The notes: generated by a model not told the origin, from the letters alone. Shown: positions 26,254-34,676, counted from the stretch's first letter. The stretch is DNA of 64,000 bases from VYDC01 sp963667515 (GCA_963667515.2 CAXXXY010000002.1:372001-436000), one strand, 5' to 3'. Made by a program: numbers and translations.

Positions 26254-27303
26254 TGTAGTTCCCACGTAGGTTGTTGACAGGATGAGGGGCCTCGCCCGCT
26301 GCTGTGTGTGACAGCACGGCAGTAGCGAGGAGAGGACACCCTCATGGCCCATCGTAACGCGCGGCTGACGCCGCTGACCCGACTCGAGCTCGTGCGGGAA
26401 GTGGACGCCGGCTGGCCCCAGGCTGAGGTCGCTCGCCACTTCCGCGTCTCCCGCCACACCGTTGCCAAGTGGCTGGGGCGCTTCCGGGCGGAGGGAGCGG
26501 CAGGGCTCGAGGACCGCAGCTCCGCCCCGCGCGCGCATCCCCGGCGCACGCCGCCCGAGCTGGAGCGACGCATCTGCGCCGTGCGACGCACGCAGGGATT
26601 CGGGCCGCATCGCATCCAGTGGGCGCTCGGGGTCGCCCGCTCCACGGTCTACGCCGTGCTGCGGCGCCGCGGCCTCAACCGGCTCGACCGCCTGCACCGC
26701 GTCACCCGGGAGCCGGTCCGCTACGAGCACGACGCCCCCGGCGACCTGCTGCATCTCGACGTGAAGAAGCTCGGGCGCGTCCCCGAGGGCGGCGGCAAGC
26801 GAATGGCGCCTGGCTTCGCCGAGACGCGCTCCGGGCCGCATTCGCGGCGTTCGCTGGGGCTGGAGTACCTACACGTCGCCGTCGACGACCACAGCCGTTA
26901 CGCCTACGTCTCCGTCCTGCCCGACGAGCGTGGCGCGAGCTGCGCCGCCTTCCTCGAGCAGGCGCTCGCGGCCTTCCGCCGGCGTGGCGTGCGCGTGCGC
27001 CGGGTCCTGACCGACAACGCGAAGGCCTACACCGTCGCCCGCAGCTTCCACGGCGCCGCCGCTGCCGCAGACGTGCGGCTGTCGCACACGCGGCCCTACC
27101 GCCCGCAGACGAACGGCAAAGCCGAGCGTTTCATCCAGATCCTGCAGAACGAGTGGGCCTACGCCCGCCCCTACCGCTCCAACGCCGAGCGGCTGCGCCA
27201 GCTCCCACGCTGGCTCTACCGCTACAATCACCGCCGACCGCACGGCGGCGTCGGCGGGGCCGTCCCCGCCTCCCGCCTGTGAACAACCTTCCTGGGTAGT
27301 ACA
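26254..27303 (+). mobile_element. IS481-family insertion sequence, copy 1 (1050 bp)
   Basis: The element runs from TGTAGTTCCCACGTAGG to its imperfect inverted end, which reads TGTACTACCCAGGAAGG on the other strand; the IRs are about 28 bp. Left flank GCTAGC (26248-26253) and right flank GCTAGT (27304-27309) are a six-base target duplication differing at the last base. The target contains CTAG, as known for IS481. The right-hand copy forms the stop codon of the SufR-like gene. Copies at 28739, 30739 and 50035 are almost identical. Confidence 0.93.
26344..27282 (+). CDS. IS481-family transposase
   Basis: A 312-residue DDE transposase. The N-terminal HTH region is LTPLTRLELVREVDAGWPQ, then EVARHFRVSRHTVAKWLGRF. 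The rve core has Asp in LLHLDVKKLGRV, Asp in RRVLTDNAKAYTV and Glu in TNGKAERFIQ; RPYRPQTNGKAER is the family hallmark. A good GAGGAGA site precedes ATG 26344. The gene fills the element, so this copy looks functional. Confidence 0.95.
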   Translation: MAHRNARLTPLTRLELVREVDAGWPQAEVARHFRVSRHTVAKWLGRFRAEGAAGLEDRSSAPRAHPRRTPPELERRICAVRRTQGFGPHRIQWALGVARSTVYAVLRRRGLNRLDRLHRVTREPVRYEHDAPGDLLHLDVKKLGRVPEGGGKRMAPGFAETRSGPHSRRSLGLEYLHVAVDDHSRYAYVSVLPDERGASCAAFLEQALAAFRRRGVRVRRVLTDNAKAYTVARSFHGAAAAADVRLSHTRPYRPQTNGKAERFIQILQNEWAYARPYRSNAERLRQLPRWLYRYNHRRPHGGVGGAVPASRL

Positions 27304-27304
27304 G

Positions 27305-27937
27305 CTAGTCGCTTGCGGGGGCGCCGGCGGGCGCGGTGAGGCGGTAGCTGCAGCAGCCGTCGCCGCTGGTCTGGCACTCGACGAGCGTGGCGTCGAGGCC
27401 GGTGAGCGCGCTGATATAGGCGACGTCCACCGCGCACGCCGCCTGCGAGCGCGCCGCCACCTCCGGGTAGGGGGAGGTGCGCTCGTGGAGGAGGAAGGCG
27501 TCGCCGTCCCGCTCCCAGTCCGCGACCACCTCCTGCGCGCGCAGCTCGTCGCAGGCGGCCTCGATGCGCTGCTCGGCGGGGGCGCCGGCGAGCTCCCGGG
27601 CGGCGGGGCCCGCGAGGCGCTCGCCCACCCCGTCGAGCAGCGCGCGCAGCTGCTCGACGTTCGCGCCGTCGGCCAGCGACTCCAGGAGTGCGCTCGCGAG
27701 ACGGTGGTACTGCTTGGGGTAGCCGGCCTCGCCGGACTCGCTGAGCTGGTAGAAGAGCGCGGGTCGCCCGACGTGGCCGCGCTGCTCGCGGCTCCGCACG
27801 AGGCCGGCGCGCTCCAGGATCGTGACGTGCTGGCGCACCCCGGTCGCGGTCAGGCCGAGGTGGTCGCCCAGCTCGCGCACGCTCGCCTCGCGCCGCTCGC
27901 GGAGGTAATCGAGGATCTGTTGCCGGGTCTCCTGCAC
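27305..27937 (-). CDS. SufR-like HTH transcriptional regulator (DeoR/ArsR-type winged helix)
   Basis: A 210-residue regulator. The N-terminal winged helix is QILDYLRERREASVRELG, then LTATGVRQHVTILERAGLV and RGHVGRPALFYQL. The C-terminal half ends in ECQTSGDGCCSYRLT with further Cys in SQAACAVDVAYI, like the Fe-S-binding region of SufR proteins. The first expected Cys is replaced (RTSPYPEVA), so cluster ligation may differ. GTG 27937 is preferred for its GGGAG site; GTG 27973 is an alternative. No suf genes are adjacent. The stop lies in the IS target duplication. Confidence 0.7.
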   Translation of the reverse strand: MQETRQQILDYLRERREASVRELGDHLGLTATGVRQHVTILERAGLVRSREQRGHVGRPALFYQLSESGEAGYPKQYHRLASALLESLADGANVEQLRALLDGVGERLAGPAARELAGAPAEQRIEAACDELRAQEVVADWERDGDAFLLHERTSPYPEVAARSQAACAVDVAYISALTGLDATLVECQTSGDGCCSYRLTAPAGAPASD

Positions 27938-28041
27938 GGGCGCGCTCCCTGCGCGGCGCCGGACGGCGCGCACCTATGATAGGCGCGCAGCGGCGCCGTA
28001 GACGCGCGCCGGCGCCGGGCTTCGGCGCGGCGAGGGGCACG

Positions 28042-28446
28042 ATGGCCGAGCAGGCACCCGGCGTGGGCGCGGCGCGGGCGCATCGCGCGCTCGCCGACGC
28101 GATCGTGGCGCGCGCCGCCGCGGAGCTGCGCGACCTGCTGCCGCGCGTGGCGGGCGGCATACGGCCGTTCCCGCCGTTCCCCGGCGCGATGTTCGTCTAC
28201 GGCATCGAGGTCGATCCGCGGGGCGAGCTGCCCGGCGACTACGGCTGCGTGGTGCTGGGCGAGGACGGCGGGCTCTACGAGCTGGTGCTAGAGCACGACG
28301 CGACGCAGGAGCCGGCGGGCGACCCCGTCGCGACCCGCACCGAGGAGCTGCGCCCCCTCGACGAAATGCCCGCCGCCGACTTCGTCGCCTATGCCCACCG
28401 CGCCGTCCTCGCGGCGGGTGCGCAGGTCGAAGGGGCGAACGAGTGA
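28042..28446 (+). CDS. Conserved-looking hypothetical protein
   Basis: A 134-residue soluble protein from ATG 28042 (GAGGGG upstream). Recognisable only as a small alpha/beta protein: IRPFPPFPGAMFVYGIEVDP, YGCVVLGEDGGLYELVLEHD, then RPLDEMPAADFVAYAHRAVL. No family was identified. It diverges from the SufR-like regulator and its stop overlaps the start of the HEPN gene, so the two may have been co-transcribed before the IS insertion. Confidence 0.6.
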   Translation: MAEQAPGVGAARAHRALADAIVARAAAELRDLLPRVAGGIRPFPPFPGAMFVYGIEVDPRGELPGDYGCVVLGEDGGLYELVLEHDATQEPAGDPVATRTEELRPLDEMPAADFVAYAHRAVLAAGAQVEGANE

Positions 28447-28738
28447 CTGCCACCGTTGCAGGTGGACCTGACGTCCTCGCGCGCTTCGAGCGGACCTTGA
28501 AGCGCGCCCATGGACTGGTGGAGCTCCACGCGGGCCTAACTGAAGGGAGACGAGGGCGTCCGCCGGCTCACGCCTCTGACGTTCTTCGAGCAGCCTTTCT
28601 ACTTGGCGTCGCGGGGCTCGACGCGTTCCTCCGGGACCTCGCGCTACTGCATCTTGGGATCTACATGGCTAGGGTCGGCCTTCCGTCCGAGGCACAACGG
28701 CGGATCGTCAAGGATGGCGAGCTCCGCGAGCGACTAGT

Positions 28739-29788
28739 TGTAGTTCCCACGTAGGTTGTTGACAGGATGAGGGGCCTCGCCCGCTGCTGTGTGTGACAGC
28801 ACGGCAGTAGCGAGGAGAGGACACCCTCATGGCCCATCGTAACGCGCGGCTGACGCCGCTGACCCGACTCGAGCTCGTGCGGGAAGTGGACGCCGGCTGG
28901 CCCCAGGCTGAGGTCGCTCGCCACTTCCGCGTCTCCCGCCACACCGTTGCCAAGTGGCTGGGGCGCTTCCGGGCGGAGGGAGCGGCAGGGCTCGAGGACC
29001 GCAGCTCCGCCCCGCGCGCGCATCCCCGGCGCACGCCGCCCGAGCTGGAGCGACGCATCTGCGCCGTGCGACGCACGCAGGGATTCGGGCCGCATCGCAT
29101 CCAGTGGGCGCTCGGGGTCGCCCGCTCCACGGTCTACGCCGTGCTGCGGCGCCGCGGCCTCAACCGGCTCGACCGCCTGCACCGCGTCACCCGGGAGCCG
29201 GTCCGCTACGAGCACGACGCCCCCGGCGACCTGCTGCATCTCGACGTGAAGAAGCTCGGGCGCGTCCCCGAGGGCGGCGGCAAGCGAATGGCGCCTGGCT
29301 TCGCCGAGACGCGCTCCGGGCCGCATTCGCGGCGTTCGCTGGGGCTGGAGTACCTACACGTCGCCGTCGACGACCACAGCCGTTACGCCTACGTCTCCGT
29401 CCTGCCCGACGAGCGTGGCGCGAGCTGCGCCGCCTTCCTCGAGCAGGCGCTCGCGGCCTTCCGCCGGCGTGGCGTGCGCGTGCGCCGGGTCCTGACCGAC
29501 AACGCGAAGGCCTACACCGTCGCCCGCAGCTTCCACGGCGCCGCCGCTGCCGCAGACGTGCGGCTGTCGCACACGCGGCCCTACCGCCCGCAGACGAACG
29601 GCAAAGCCGAGCGTTTCATCCAGATCCTGCAGAACGAGTGGGCCTACGCCCGCCCCTACCGCTCCAACGCCGAGCGGCTGCGCCAGCTCCCACGCTGGCT
29701 CTACCGCTACAATCACCGCCGACCGCACGGCGGCGTCGGCGGGGCCGTCCCCGCCTCCCGCCTGTGAACAACCTTCCTGGGTAGTACA
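28739..29788 (+). mobile_element. IS481-family insertion sequence, copy 2
   Basis: Same orientation as copy 1, and no base difference from it was noticed. It is flanked by a perfect six-base duplication ACTAGT (28733-28738 and 29789-29794). It splits the HEPN reading frame. Together with copy 1 it brackets the SufR-like regulator and the hypothetical gene at 28042 in a composite-transposon-like layout. Confidence 0.95.
28829..29767 (+). CDS. IS481-family transposase, copy 2
   Basis: The 312-residue product has the same sequence as the copy at 26344, with all DDE residues intact. It probably moved recently. Confidence 0.95.
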   Translation: MAHRNARLTPLTRLELVREVDAGWPQAEVARHFRVSRHTVAKWLGRFRAEGAAGLEDRSSAPRAHPRRTPPELERRICAVRRTQGFGPHRIQWALGVARSTVYAVLRRRGLNRLDRLHRVTREPVRYEHDAPGDLLHLDVKKLGRVPEGGGKRMAPGFAETRSGPHSRRSLGLEYLHVAVDDHSRYAYVSVLPDERGASCAAFLEQALAAFRRRGVRVRRVLTDNAKAYTVARSFHGAAAAADVRLSHTRPYRPQTNGKAERFIQILQNEWAYARPYRSNAERLRQLPRWLYRYNHRRPHGGVGGAVPASRL

Positions 29789-30176
29789 ACTAGTCGCGGC
29801 TCGCGACCCCAGGAGCGAGCGGATGGCCATCCTCATGGAGATGGTCGAGCAGGAGTCCGCCTATCACCCAAAGCAGGTCGATCAAGTCATGCGATGGTGT
29901 GGGGCTGGCGATTTCTGGTGTCTCGTGGAGGAGAAGGCGTTGGACTATGGAGCACCTCTTGTAGCTCCCCCGGGTCCGCGGGGCCCGCCTCGCCCGAATC
30001 GCGGCGAGACGGAACCAGCTCGTTCACCGCGGCGATGTGCCGCAAGACCGAGCACGCGTAGCGAATATCAGCAGGGCATGGACCCACGAGCAGTTGACGT
30101 TCATGGACGCGCTATCGGCAGTCGCCGTCGAAGTCGTGGCCGGTCAGAGCGCTTCGCTCCACCGGAGCTCGCCGAG

Positions 30177-30704
30177 CTAGTTCGCTCGCCAGTCCCCTGA
30201 GGCGCCGCCGGACTTCGCGGTGAGGCGGACCGAGTCGACGCGCATGCCGCGCTCGAGCGACTTGCACATGTCGTAGACGGTGAGCCCGGCCACCGAGACG
30301 GCCGTCAGCGCCTCCATCTCCACGCCGGTCTGCGCCGTCGTGCGCACGGTCGCCTCCAGCTCGACTGCGGCCTCGGCGCTCGCGTCGCGCGGGTCGGGAT
30401 CGCCGCAGAGCGCGACCTCAATGGCGGAGAGCGGCAGCGGGTGGCAGAGCGGGATCAGCTCGTGCGTGCGCTTGGCGGCGAGGATGCCGGCGATGCGCGC
30501 CGTCGCGAAGACGTCGCCCTTGGACAGCGCGCCCGCTGTGATGGCGTCGAGGGTGGCGCGCGACATCAGCACGCGCCCGCGCGCCGTCGCCTCGCGCACC
30601 GTCGTCGGCTTCGCCGAGACATCGACCATGCTCGCGCGGCCGCGCTCGTCGAGGTGGCTCAGGCCCTCGAAGTCGCCGTCGCGCGCGGCCTCGGGCTTAG
30701 CCAT
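30177..30704 (-). CDS. moaC: Cyclic pyranopterin monophosphate synthase accessory protein MoaC
   Basis: A 175-residue protein of the second step of molybdopterin synthesis, converting 3',8-cH2GTP to cPMP. Signatures are MVDVSAKPTTVREATARG, AGILAAKRTHELIPLCHPLP and GVEMEALTAVSVAGLTVYDM. The last residues hold the Lys-containing RLTAKSGG. Its TAG and the TAG of the convergent HEPN remnant are the two strands of one CTAG (30177-30180). In the other direction moaA is its natural upstream partner, now separated by IS481 copy 3. Confidence 0.96.
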   Translation of the reverse strand: MAKPEAARDGDFEGLSHLDERGRASMVDVSAKPTTVREATARGRVLMSRATLDAITAGALSKGDVFATARIAGILAAKRTHELIPLCHPLPLSAIEVALCGDPDPRDASAEAAVELEATVRTTAQTGVEMEALTAVSVAGLTVYDMCKSLERGMRVDSVRLTAKSGGASGDWRAN

Positions 30705-30738
30705 CGGTGCCTCGCTTCTCGCGCGCGGCGCGGCTAGC

Positions 30739-31788
30739 TGTACTACCCAGGAAGGTTGTTCACAGGCGGGAGGCGGGGACGGCCCCGCCGACGCCGCCGT
30801 GCGGTCGGCGGTGATTGTAGCGGTAGAGCCAGCGTGGGAGCTGGCGCAGCCGCTCGGCGTTGGAGCGGTAGGGGCGGGCGTAGGCCCACTCGTTCTGCAG
30901 GATCTGGATGAAACGCTCGGCTTTGCCGTTCGTCTGCGGGCGGTAGGGCCGCGTGTGCGACAGCCGCACGTCTGCGGCAGCGGCGGCGCCGTGGAAGCTG
31001 CGGGCGACGGTGTAGGCTTTCGCGTTGTCGGTCAGGACCCGGCGCACGCGCACGCCACGCCGGCGGAAGGCCGCGAGCGCCTGCTCGAGGAAGGCGGCGC
31101 AGCTCGCGCCACGCTCGTCGGGCAGGACGGAGACGTAGGCGTAACGGCTGTGGTCGTCGACGGCGACGTGTAGGTACTCCAGCCCCAGCGAACGCCGCGA
31201 ATGCGGCCCGGAGCGCGTCTCGGCGAAGCCAGGCGCCATTCGCTTGCCGCCGCCCTCGGGGACGCGCCCGAGCTTCTTCACGTCGAGATGCAGCAGGTCG
31301 CCGGGGGCGTCGTGCTCGTAGCGGACCGGCTCCCGGGTGACGCGGTGCAGGCGGTCGAGCCGGTTGAGGCCGCGGCGCCGCAGCACGGCGTAGACCGTGG
31401 AGCGGGCGACCCCGAGCGCCCACTGGATGCGATGCGGCCCGAATCCCTGCGTGCGTCGCACGGCGCAGATGCGTCGCTCCAGCTCGGGCGGCGTGCGCCG
31501 GGGATGCGCGCGCGGGGCGGAGCTGCGGTCCTCGAGCCCTGCCGCTCCCTCCGCCCGGAAGCGCCCCAGCCACTTGGCAACGGTGTGGCGGGAGACGCGG
31601 AAGTGGCGAGCGACCTCAGCCTGGGGCCAGCCGGCGTCCACTTCCCGCACGAGCTCGAGTCGGGTCAGCGGCGTCAGCCGCGCGTTACGATGGGCCATGA
31701 GGGTGTCCTCTCCTCGCTACTGCCGTGCTGTCACACACAGCAGCGGGCGAGGCCCCTCATCCTGTCAACAACCTACGTGGGAACTACA
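30739..31788 (-). mobile_element. IS481-family insertion sequence, copy 3 (inverted)
   Basis: Opposite in orientation to copies 1 and 2, flanked by a perfect GCTAGC duplication (30733-30738 and 31789-31794). It lies exactly behind the moaA stop codon, within the moaA-moaC unit; the right-hand duplication supplies the moaA TAG. One synonymous difference (AAA for AAG in the second-Asp region) distinguishes its transposase from copy 1. Confidence 0.95.
30760..31698 (-). CDS. IS481-family transposase, copy 3
   Basis: The 312-residue protein sequence equals the other copies. Being in the same direction as moaA and moaC, read-through from moaA or an IS promoter could still feed moaC. Confidence 0.95.
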   Translation of the reverse strand: MAHRNARLTPLTRLELVREVDAGWPQAEVARHFRVSRHTVAKWLGRFRAEGAAGLEDRSSAPRAHPRRTPPELERRICAVRRTQGFGPHRIQWALGVARSTVYAVLRRRGLNRLDRLHRVTREPVRYEHDAPGDLLHLDVKKLGRVPEGGGKRMAPGFAETRSGPHSRRSLGLEYLHVAVDDHSRYAYVSVLPDERGASCAAFLEQALAAFRRRGVRVRRVLTDNAKAYTVARSFHGAAAAADVRLSHTRPYRPQTNGKAERFIQILQNEWAYARPYRSNAERLRQLPRWLYRYNHRRPHGGVGGAVPASRL

Positions 31789-31789
31789 G

Positions 31790-32854
31790 CTAGCCGCCGA
31801 TATACGACATCTCGACGCGTGGCAGCTCGGCGGTGGCGGCGGAGCGCAGCTCGGAGTAGCGGTCCTCGCGTGCGCCCCAGGTGCGGCGCAGCAGCGCCGT
31901 CAGCTCCTCGTCGGTGGCGCCGGCGCGCAGCGGCTCGCGCAGGTCCGTGCCGGAGGTGGCGAAGAGGCAGGTGTACAGCGAGCCCTCGGCGGAGAGCCGG
32001 GCGCGCGTGCAGTCGCCGCAGAACGGCTGCGTCACCGAGGTGATGAAGCCGACCTCGCCGCCCCCGTCTCGGTAGCGGTAGCGACGGGCGACCTCGCCGC
32101 GGTACGCGGGCTCCACCGGCTGAAGCGGCAGCGCGGCGTCGATGGCGGCGAGCAGCTCGGCCGCCGGCACCACCTCGTCCGTGCGCCAGCCGTTGGTGGT
32201 GCCGACGTCCATGAACTCGATGAAGCGCAGCACGTGGCCGCTGCCATGGAAGTGCCGCGCGAGGTCGACGACCGTGTGGTCGTTGACGCCGCGGCGCACC
32301 ACGGCGTTCACCTTCAACGGCGCCAGGCCGGCGGCGGCGGCCGCCTCGATGCCCTCGGTCACGAGGCGCACGGGGAACGCCGCGTCGTTCATCGCGCGGA
32401 ACACCTCGTCGTCCAGCGAGTCGAGGCTCACCGTGACGCGCGAGAGCCCCGCCGCGGCGAGCGCCGCCGCCTGCGAGGCGAGCAGCGAGCCGTTGGTCGT
32501 CAGCGCCACCTCGAGGCCCGGGATCGCCGCGAGCATCGCGACCAGCCGCGGCAGCTCCGCGCGCAGCAGCGGCTCGCCGCCGGTGAGGCGCACCTTGCGC
32601 ACGCCCAGCGCCGCCGCCAGCCGCGCCACGCGCTCGATCTCCTCGAAGCGCAGGATCTGGTCGCGCGGCAGGAAGGCGAAGTCCGACCCGAAGACCTCGC
32701 GCGGCATGCAGTAGCGGCAGCGGAAGTTGCAGCGATCGGTGACGGAGATGCGCAAATCACGCAGCGGCCGGCCCAGCAGGTCGAGCAGCGGCGGCGCGGC
32801 CGGCCCGCTAGCGGCGGGCTCCGGCGGTGACGGCGGGCGGGTGCTGTGGGTCAT
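31790..32854 (-). CDS. moaA: GTP 3',8-cyclase MoaA (radical SAM)
   Basis: A 354-residue radical SAM enzyme catalysing the first step of molybdopterin synthesis. The SAM cluster motif is TDRCNFRCRYCMP (CxxxCxxC). VRLTGGEPLLR, TTNGSLL and VSLDSLDDEVF follow, and the second cluster is FCGDCTRARLSAEGSLYTCLF in two parts (FCGDCTRARLS, then LYTCLF). The C-terminus ends in the conserved Gly-Gly (SYIGG). ATG 32854 makes a 47-base overlap with rdgB. Confidence 0.96.
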   Translation of the reverse strand: MTHSTRPPSPPEPAASGPAAPPLLDLLGRPLRDLRISVTDRCNFRCRYCMPREVFGSDFAFLPRDQILRFEEIERVARLAAALGVRKVRLTGGEPLLRAELPRLVAMLAAIPGLEVALTTNGSLLASQAAALAAAGLSRVTVSLDSLDDEVFRAMNDAAFPVRLVTEGIEAAAAAGLAPLKVNAVVRRGVNDHTVVDLARHFHGSGHVLRFIEFMDVGTTNGWRTDEVVPAAELLAAIDAALPLQPVEPAYRGEVARRYRYRDGGGEVGFITSVTQPFCGDCTRARLSAEGSLYTCLFATSGTDLREPLRAGATDEELTALLRRTWGAREDRYSELRSAATAELPRVEMSYIGG

Positions 32855-33446
32855 CCACGGCCTCCAGAACCTCCATCATCGCAGAGAGCGCCCGCGCGCG
32901 GTGCGAGACGCGCTGCTTCCCCGCGCCCAGCTCCGCCATCGTGCGGCCGTCCGGCAGCTCGAAGACGGGGTCGTAGCCGAAGCCGCTCTCGCCGCGCGGC
33001 GCCTCGGCGATGCGCCCCTCGAGGGCGCCCTCGCGCGCGAAGGTCGCCCCGCCCGGCAGCGCCAGCACCAGCACGGCGCGGAAGCGCGCGCCGCGCCGCC
33101 CGCGGGGCACGCCGCGGAGCCGGCGCAGCAGCAGCGCGCTGCGCTCGCGGTCGGTGGAGGCGGCCGCGCCGCCGAAGCGCGCCGAGAGCACGCCGGGCCC
33201 GCCGTCGAGCGCGTCCACCTCGATCCCCGAGTCGTCGGCGAGGGCGGGGAGGCCCGAGGCATGCGCGTAGGCGACGGCCTTCGCGGTGGCGTTCTCCAGG
33301 TAGGAGCGCCCGCCCTCGAGCACGGTGACCGCGCCGAGGTCGGCCTCGGCGGGGGCGAGCACACTCCAGCCCGCGGGCGCCAGCAGCTCGCGAAGCTCAC
33401 GGAGCTTCCCGGCGTTCCCGGAGGCGAGCAGCAGGCGGCGCTCCAT
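32808..33446 (-). CDS. rdgB: dITP/XTP pyrophosphatase (RdgB/HAM1)
   Basis: A 212-residue house-cleaning NTPase that removes dITP and XTP from the nucleotide pool. LLLASGNAGKLRELREL at the N-terminus, ENATAKAVAYA, LPALADDSGIEVDAL, SARFGG, GFGYDPVFELPDGRTMAEL and KQRVSHRARAL are all family motifs. ATG 33446 is placed by MERRLLLASGN. It sits between fbp (31 bases upstream) and moaA. Confidence 0.95.
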   Translation of the reverse strand: MERRLLLASGNAGKLRELRELLAPAGWSVLAPAEADLGAVTVLEGGRSYLENATAKAVAYAHASGLPALADDSGIEVDALDGGPGVLSARFGGAAASTDRERSALLLRRLRGVPRGRRGARFRAVLVLALPGGATFAREGALEGRIAEAPRGESGFGYDPVFELPDGRTMAELGAGKQRVSHRARALSAMMEVLEAVDDPQHPPAVTAGARR

Positions 33447-33477
33447 CAGCGGCCCTAGCCCGGTGGCGCGGCGCCCG

Positions 33478-34572
33478 CTAGATCGGCGACCAGCGGTCGG
33501 AGAGCTTGCCCGCGACCGCGGGCATCGTCGTGTACTCCATCTCGTCCAGCGGCAGGCGGTGCGGCTCGAACGGGCCGTGCTTGCGCAGATAGTCCGAGAC
33601 ATCGTTCGCCTCCTGGCGCGCGTTGTTGAACGAGGGGTCGTCGAACATGTCGCGCGGCCCGACGAGCTTGCCGTCGGCGAGCTGGAAGCCCAGCGCCACG
33701 ACGCGCGGCGGCCCGTCGAAGCGCGCCGGGTGGGCGTCGGCGACCGAGGTGGGCATCCACGGCCCGTAGTGCGAGCCGCGCATGAAGCCCTCGACGGTCC
33801 ACGCGGTCGTGAACGGCTCGAGCGCCTCGCCGACGGCCGGGAAGGCGCCCTGGCAGCGCACGATCGCGGTCGGGTCGTCCTTGCCGACGTAGCGGCCCGC
33901 GATCTCGGAGAGCTTGTCGGTGGAGGAGACGCCCGCCACCTCGCCGGTCATGCGGCTGGCGACGCGCTTGATGGCGTAGCGCGCCGGGGAGCCGATGAAG
34001 ACGAGCAGGTCGTAGATCTCCTCGGGCGTGTTGAAGACGATCTTGCGGTGCTCGGCCACGTCGTGGACCTCGAACGAGAAGCCGTCGTGCAGCGACTCGG
34101 AGATCACGAGGCCCGCCGTGTTGAAGGGGTCGGCGAACATCTTGTAGAAGGGCAGGTTGAACGAGCCCGCCGAGGTCTTGTCGCCCATGAAGACGATGAC
34201 CGGCTCCGAGGGGCGCTCCTCCAGCTCGAGCTCGGCGGAGCCGGGGCCGGCGCCGCGGATGTTGCCCGAGAAGGCGTCGACGAGCAGGTCCTGCCCCGCG
34301 CCGTAGAGGTGCAGCCGCTTCGCGACCTCCGTGCCGGCGATGAAGGTGTCCCAGGCGAGCTTGTGCACCGGTTCGTTGTTCTCGCCGTGCTCGTGCGACA
34401 TGACGAGGAAGACGTCGTCGCCGCAGGCGTGCGCCTGCCCGTCTATCAGCAGGCCCGACTGGACCGCGCGCTCCAGCGACTCGGCGGCGGAGCCCAGCAC
34501 CTCCGGGTGCATCCCGGAGTGGCCCACGAAGCCACCGACATCCGCCTTGATCACGCTCAGGGTCTGGGGCAC
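33478..34572 (-). CDS. fbp: Bifunctional fructose-1,6-bisphosphate aldolase/phosphatase (class V FBPase)
   Basis: A 364-residue archaeal-type enzyme that both condenses triose phosphates and dephosphorylates FBP, making gluconeogenesis unidirectional. TLSVIKADVGGFVGHSGMHP, CGDDVFLVMSHEHG, FIAGTEVAKRLHLYGAGQDL, KTSAGSFNLPFYKMFADPFN, FMRGSHYGPWMP and PRVVALGFQL are diagnostic. Loops contain the Asp/His ligands for several Mg ions. GTG 34572 is chosen because GGAGGAGG stands just upstream and VPQTLSVIKAD is where family members begin; ATG 34611 is the alternative. Confidence 0.93.
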   Translation of the reverse strand: MPQTLSVIKADVGGFVGHSGMHPEVLGSAAESLERAVQSGLLIDGQAHACGDDVFLVMSHEHGENNEPVHKLAWDTFIAGTEVAKRLHLYGAGQDLLVDAFSGNIRGAGPGSAELELEERPSEPVIVFMGDKTSAGSFNLPFYKMFADPFNTAGLVISESLHDGFSFEVHDVAEHRKIVFNTPEEIYDLLVFIGSPARYAIKRVASRMTGEVAGVSSTDKLSEIAGRYVGKDDPTAIVRCQGAFPAVGEALEPFTTAWTVEGFMRGSHYGPWMPTSVADAHPARFDGPPRVVALGFQLADGKLVGPRDMFDDPSFNNARQEANDVSDYLRKHGPFEPHRLPLDEMEYTTMPAVAGKLSDRWSPI

Positions 34573-34676
34573 CGCCGCCTCCTCCGTTGGGTCAGTGTCG
34601 TGAGACGCCATCGCCGCACGCAGCGACGATGGGGGACGCCGGCCCCCCGGGCGCCGGCCCACGCATCGTAGCGCCG

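Larger units (their letters stand above)
28443..30180 (+). pseudogene. HEPN-family protein (RiboL-PSP-type), interrupted by IS481 copy 2
   Basis: The gene begins at GTG 28443: FERTLKRAHGLVELHAGL, then VLRAAFLLGVAGLDAFLRDL. It runs into the IS at 28739. After the IS it resumes as ERMAILMEMVEQESAYHPKQ and WWC-like MRWCGAGDFWCLVEEKA, then shifts frame in the C-run at 29967-29971. The next frame gives ARIAARRNQLVHRGD and ends at TAG 30178-30180. RNQLVH (30010-30027) is the R-x4-H HEPN ribonuclease motif. Without the IS and one extra C it would be about 230 residues. HEPN proteins of this kind are often RNases in toxin or defence loci; no partner is seen. Confidence 0.7.
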
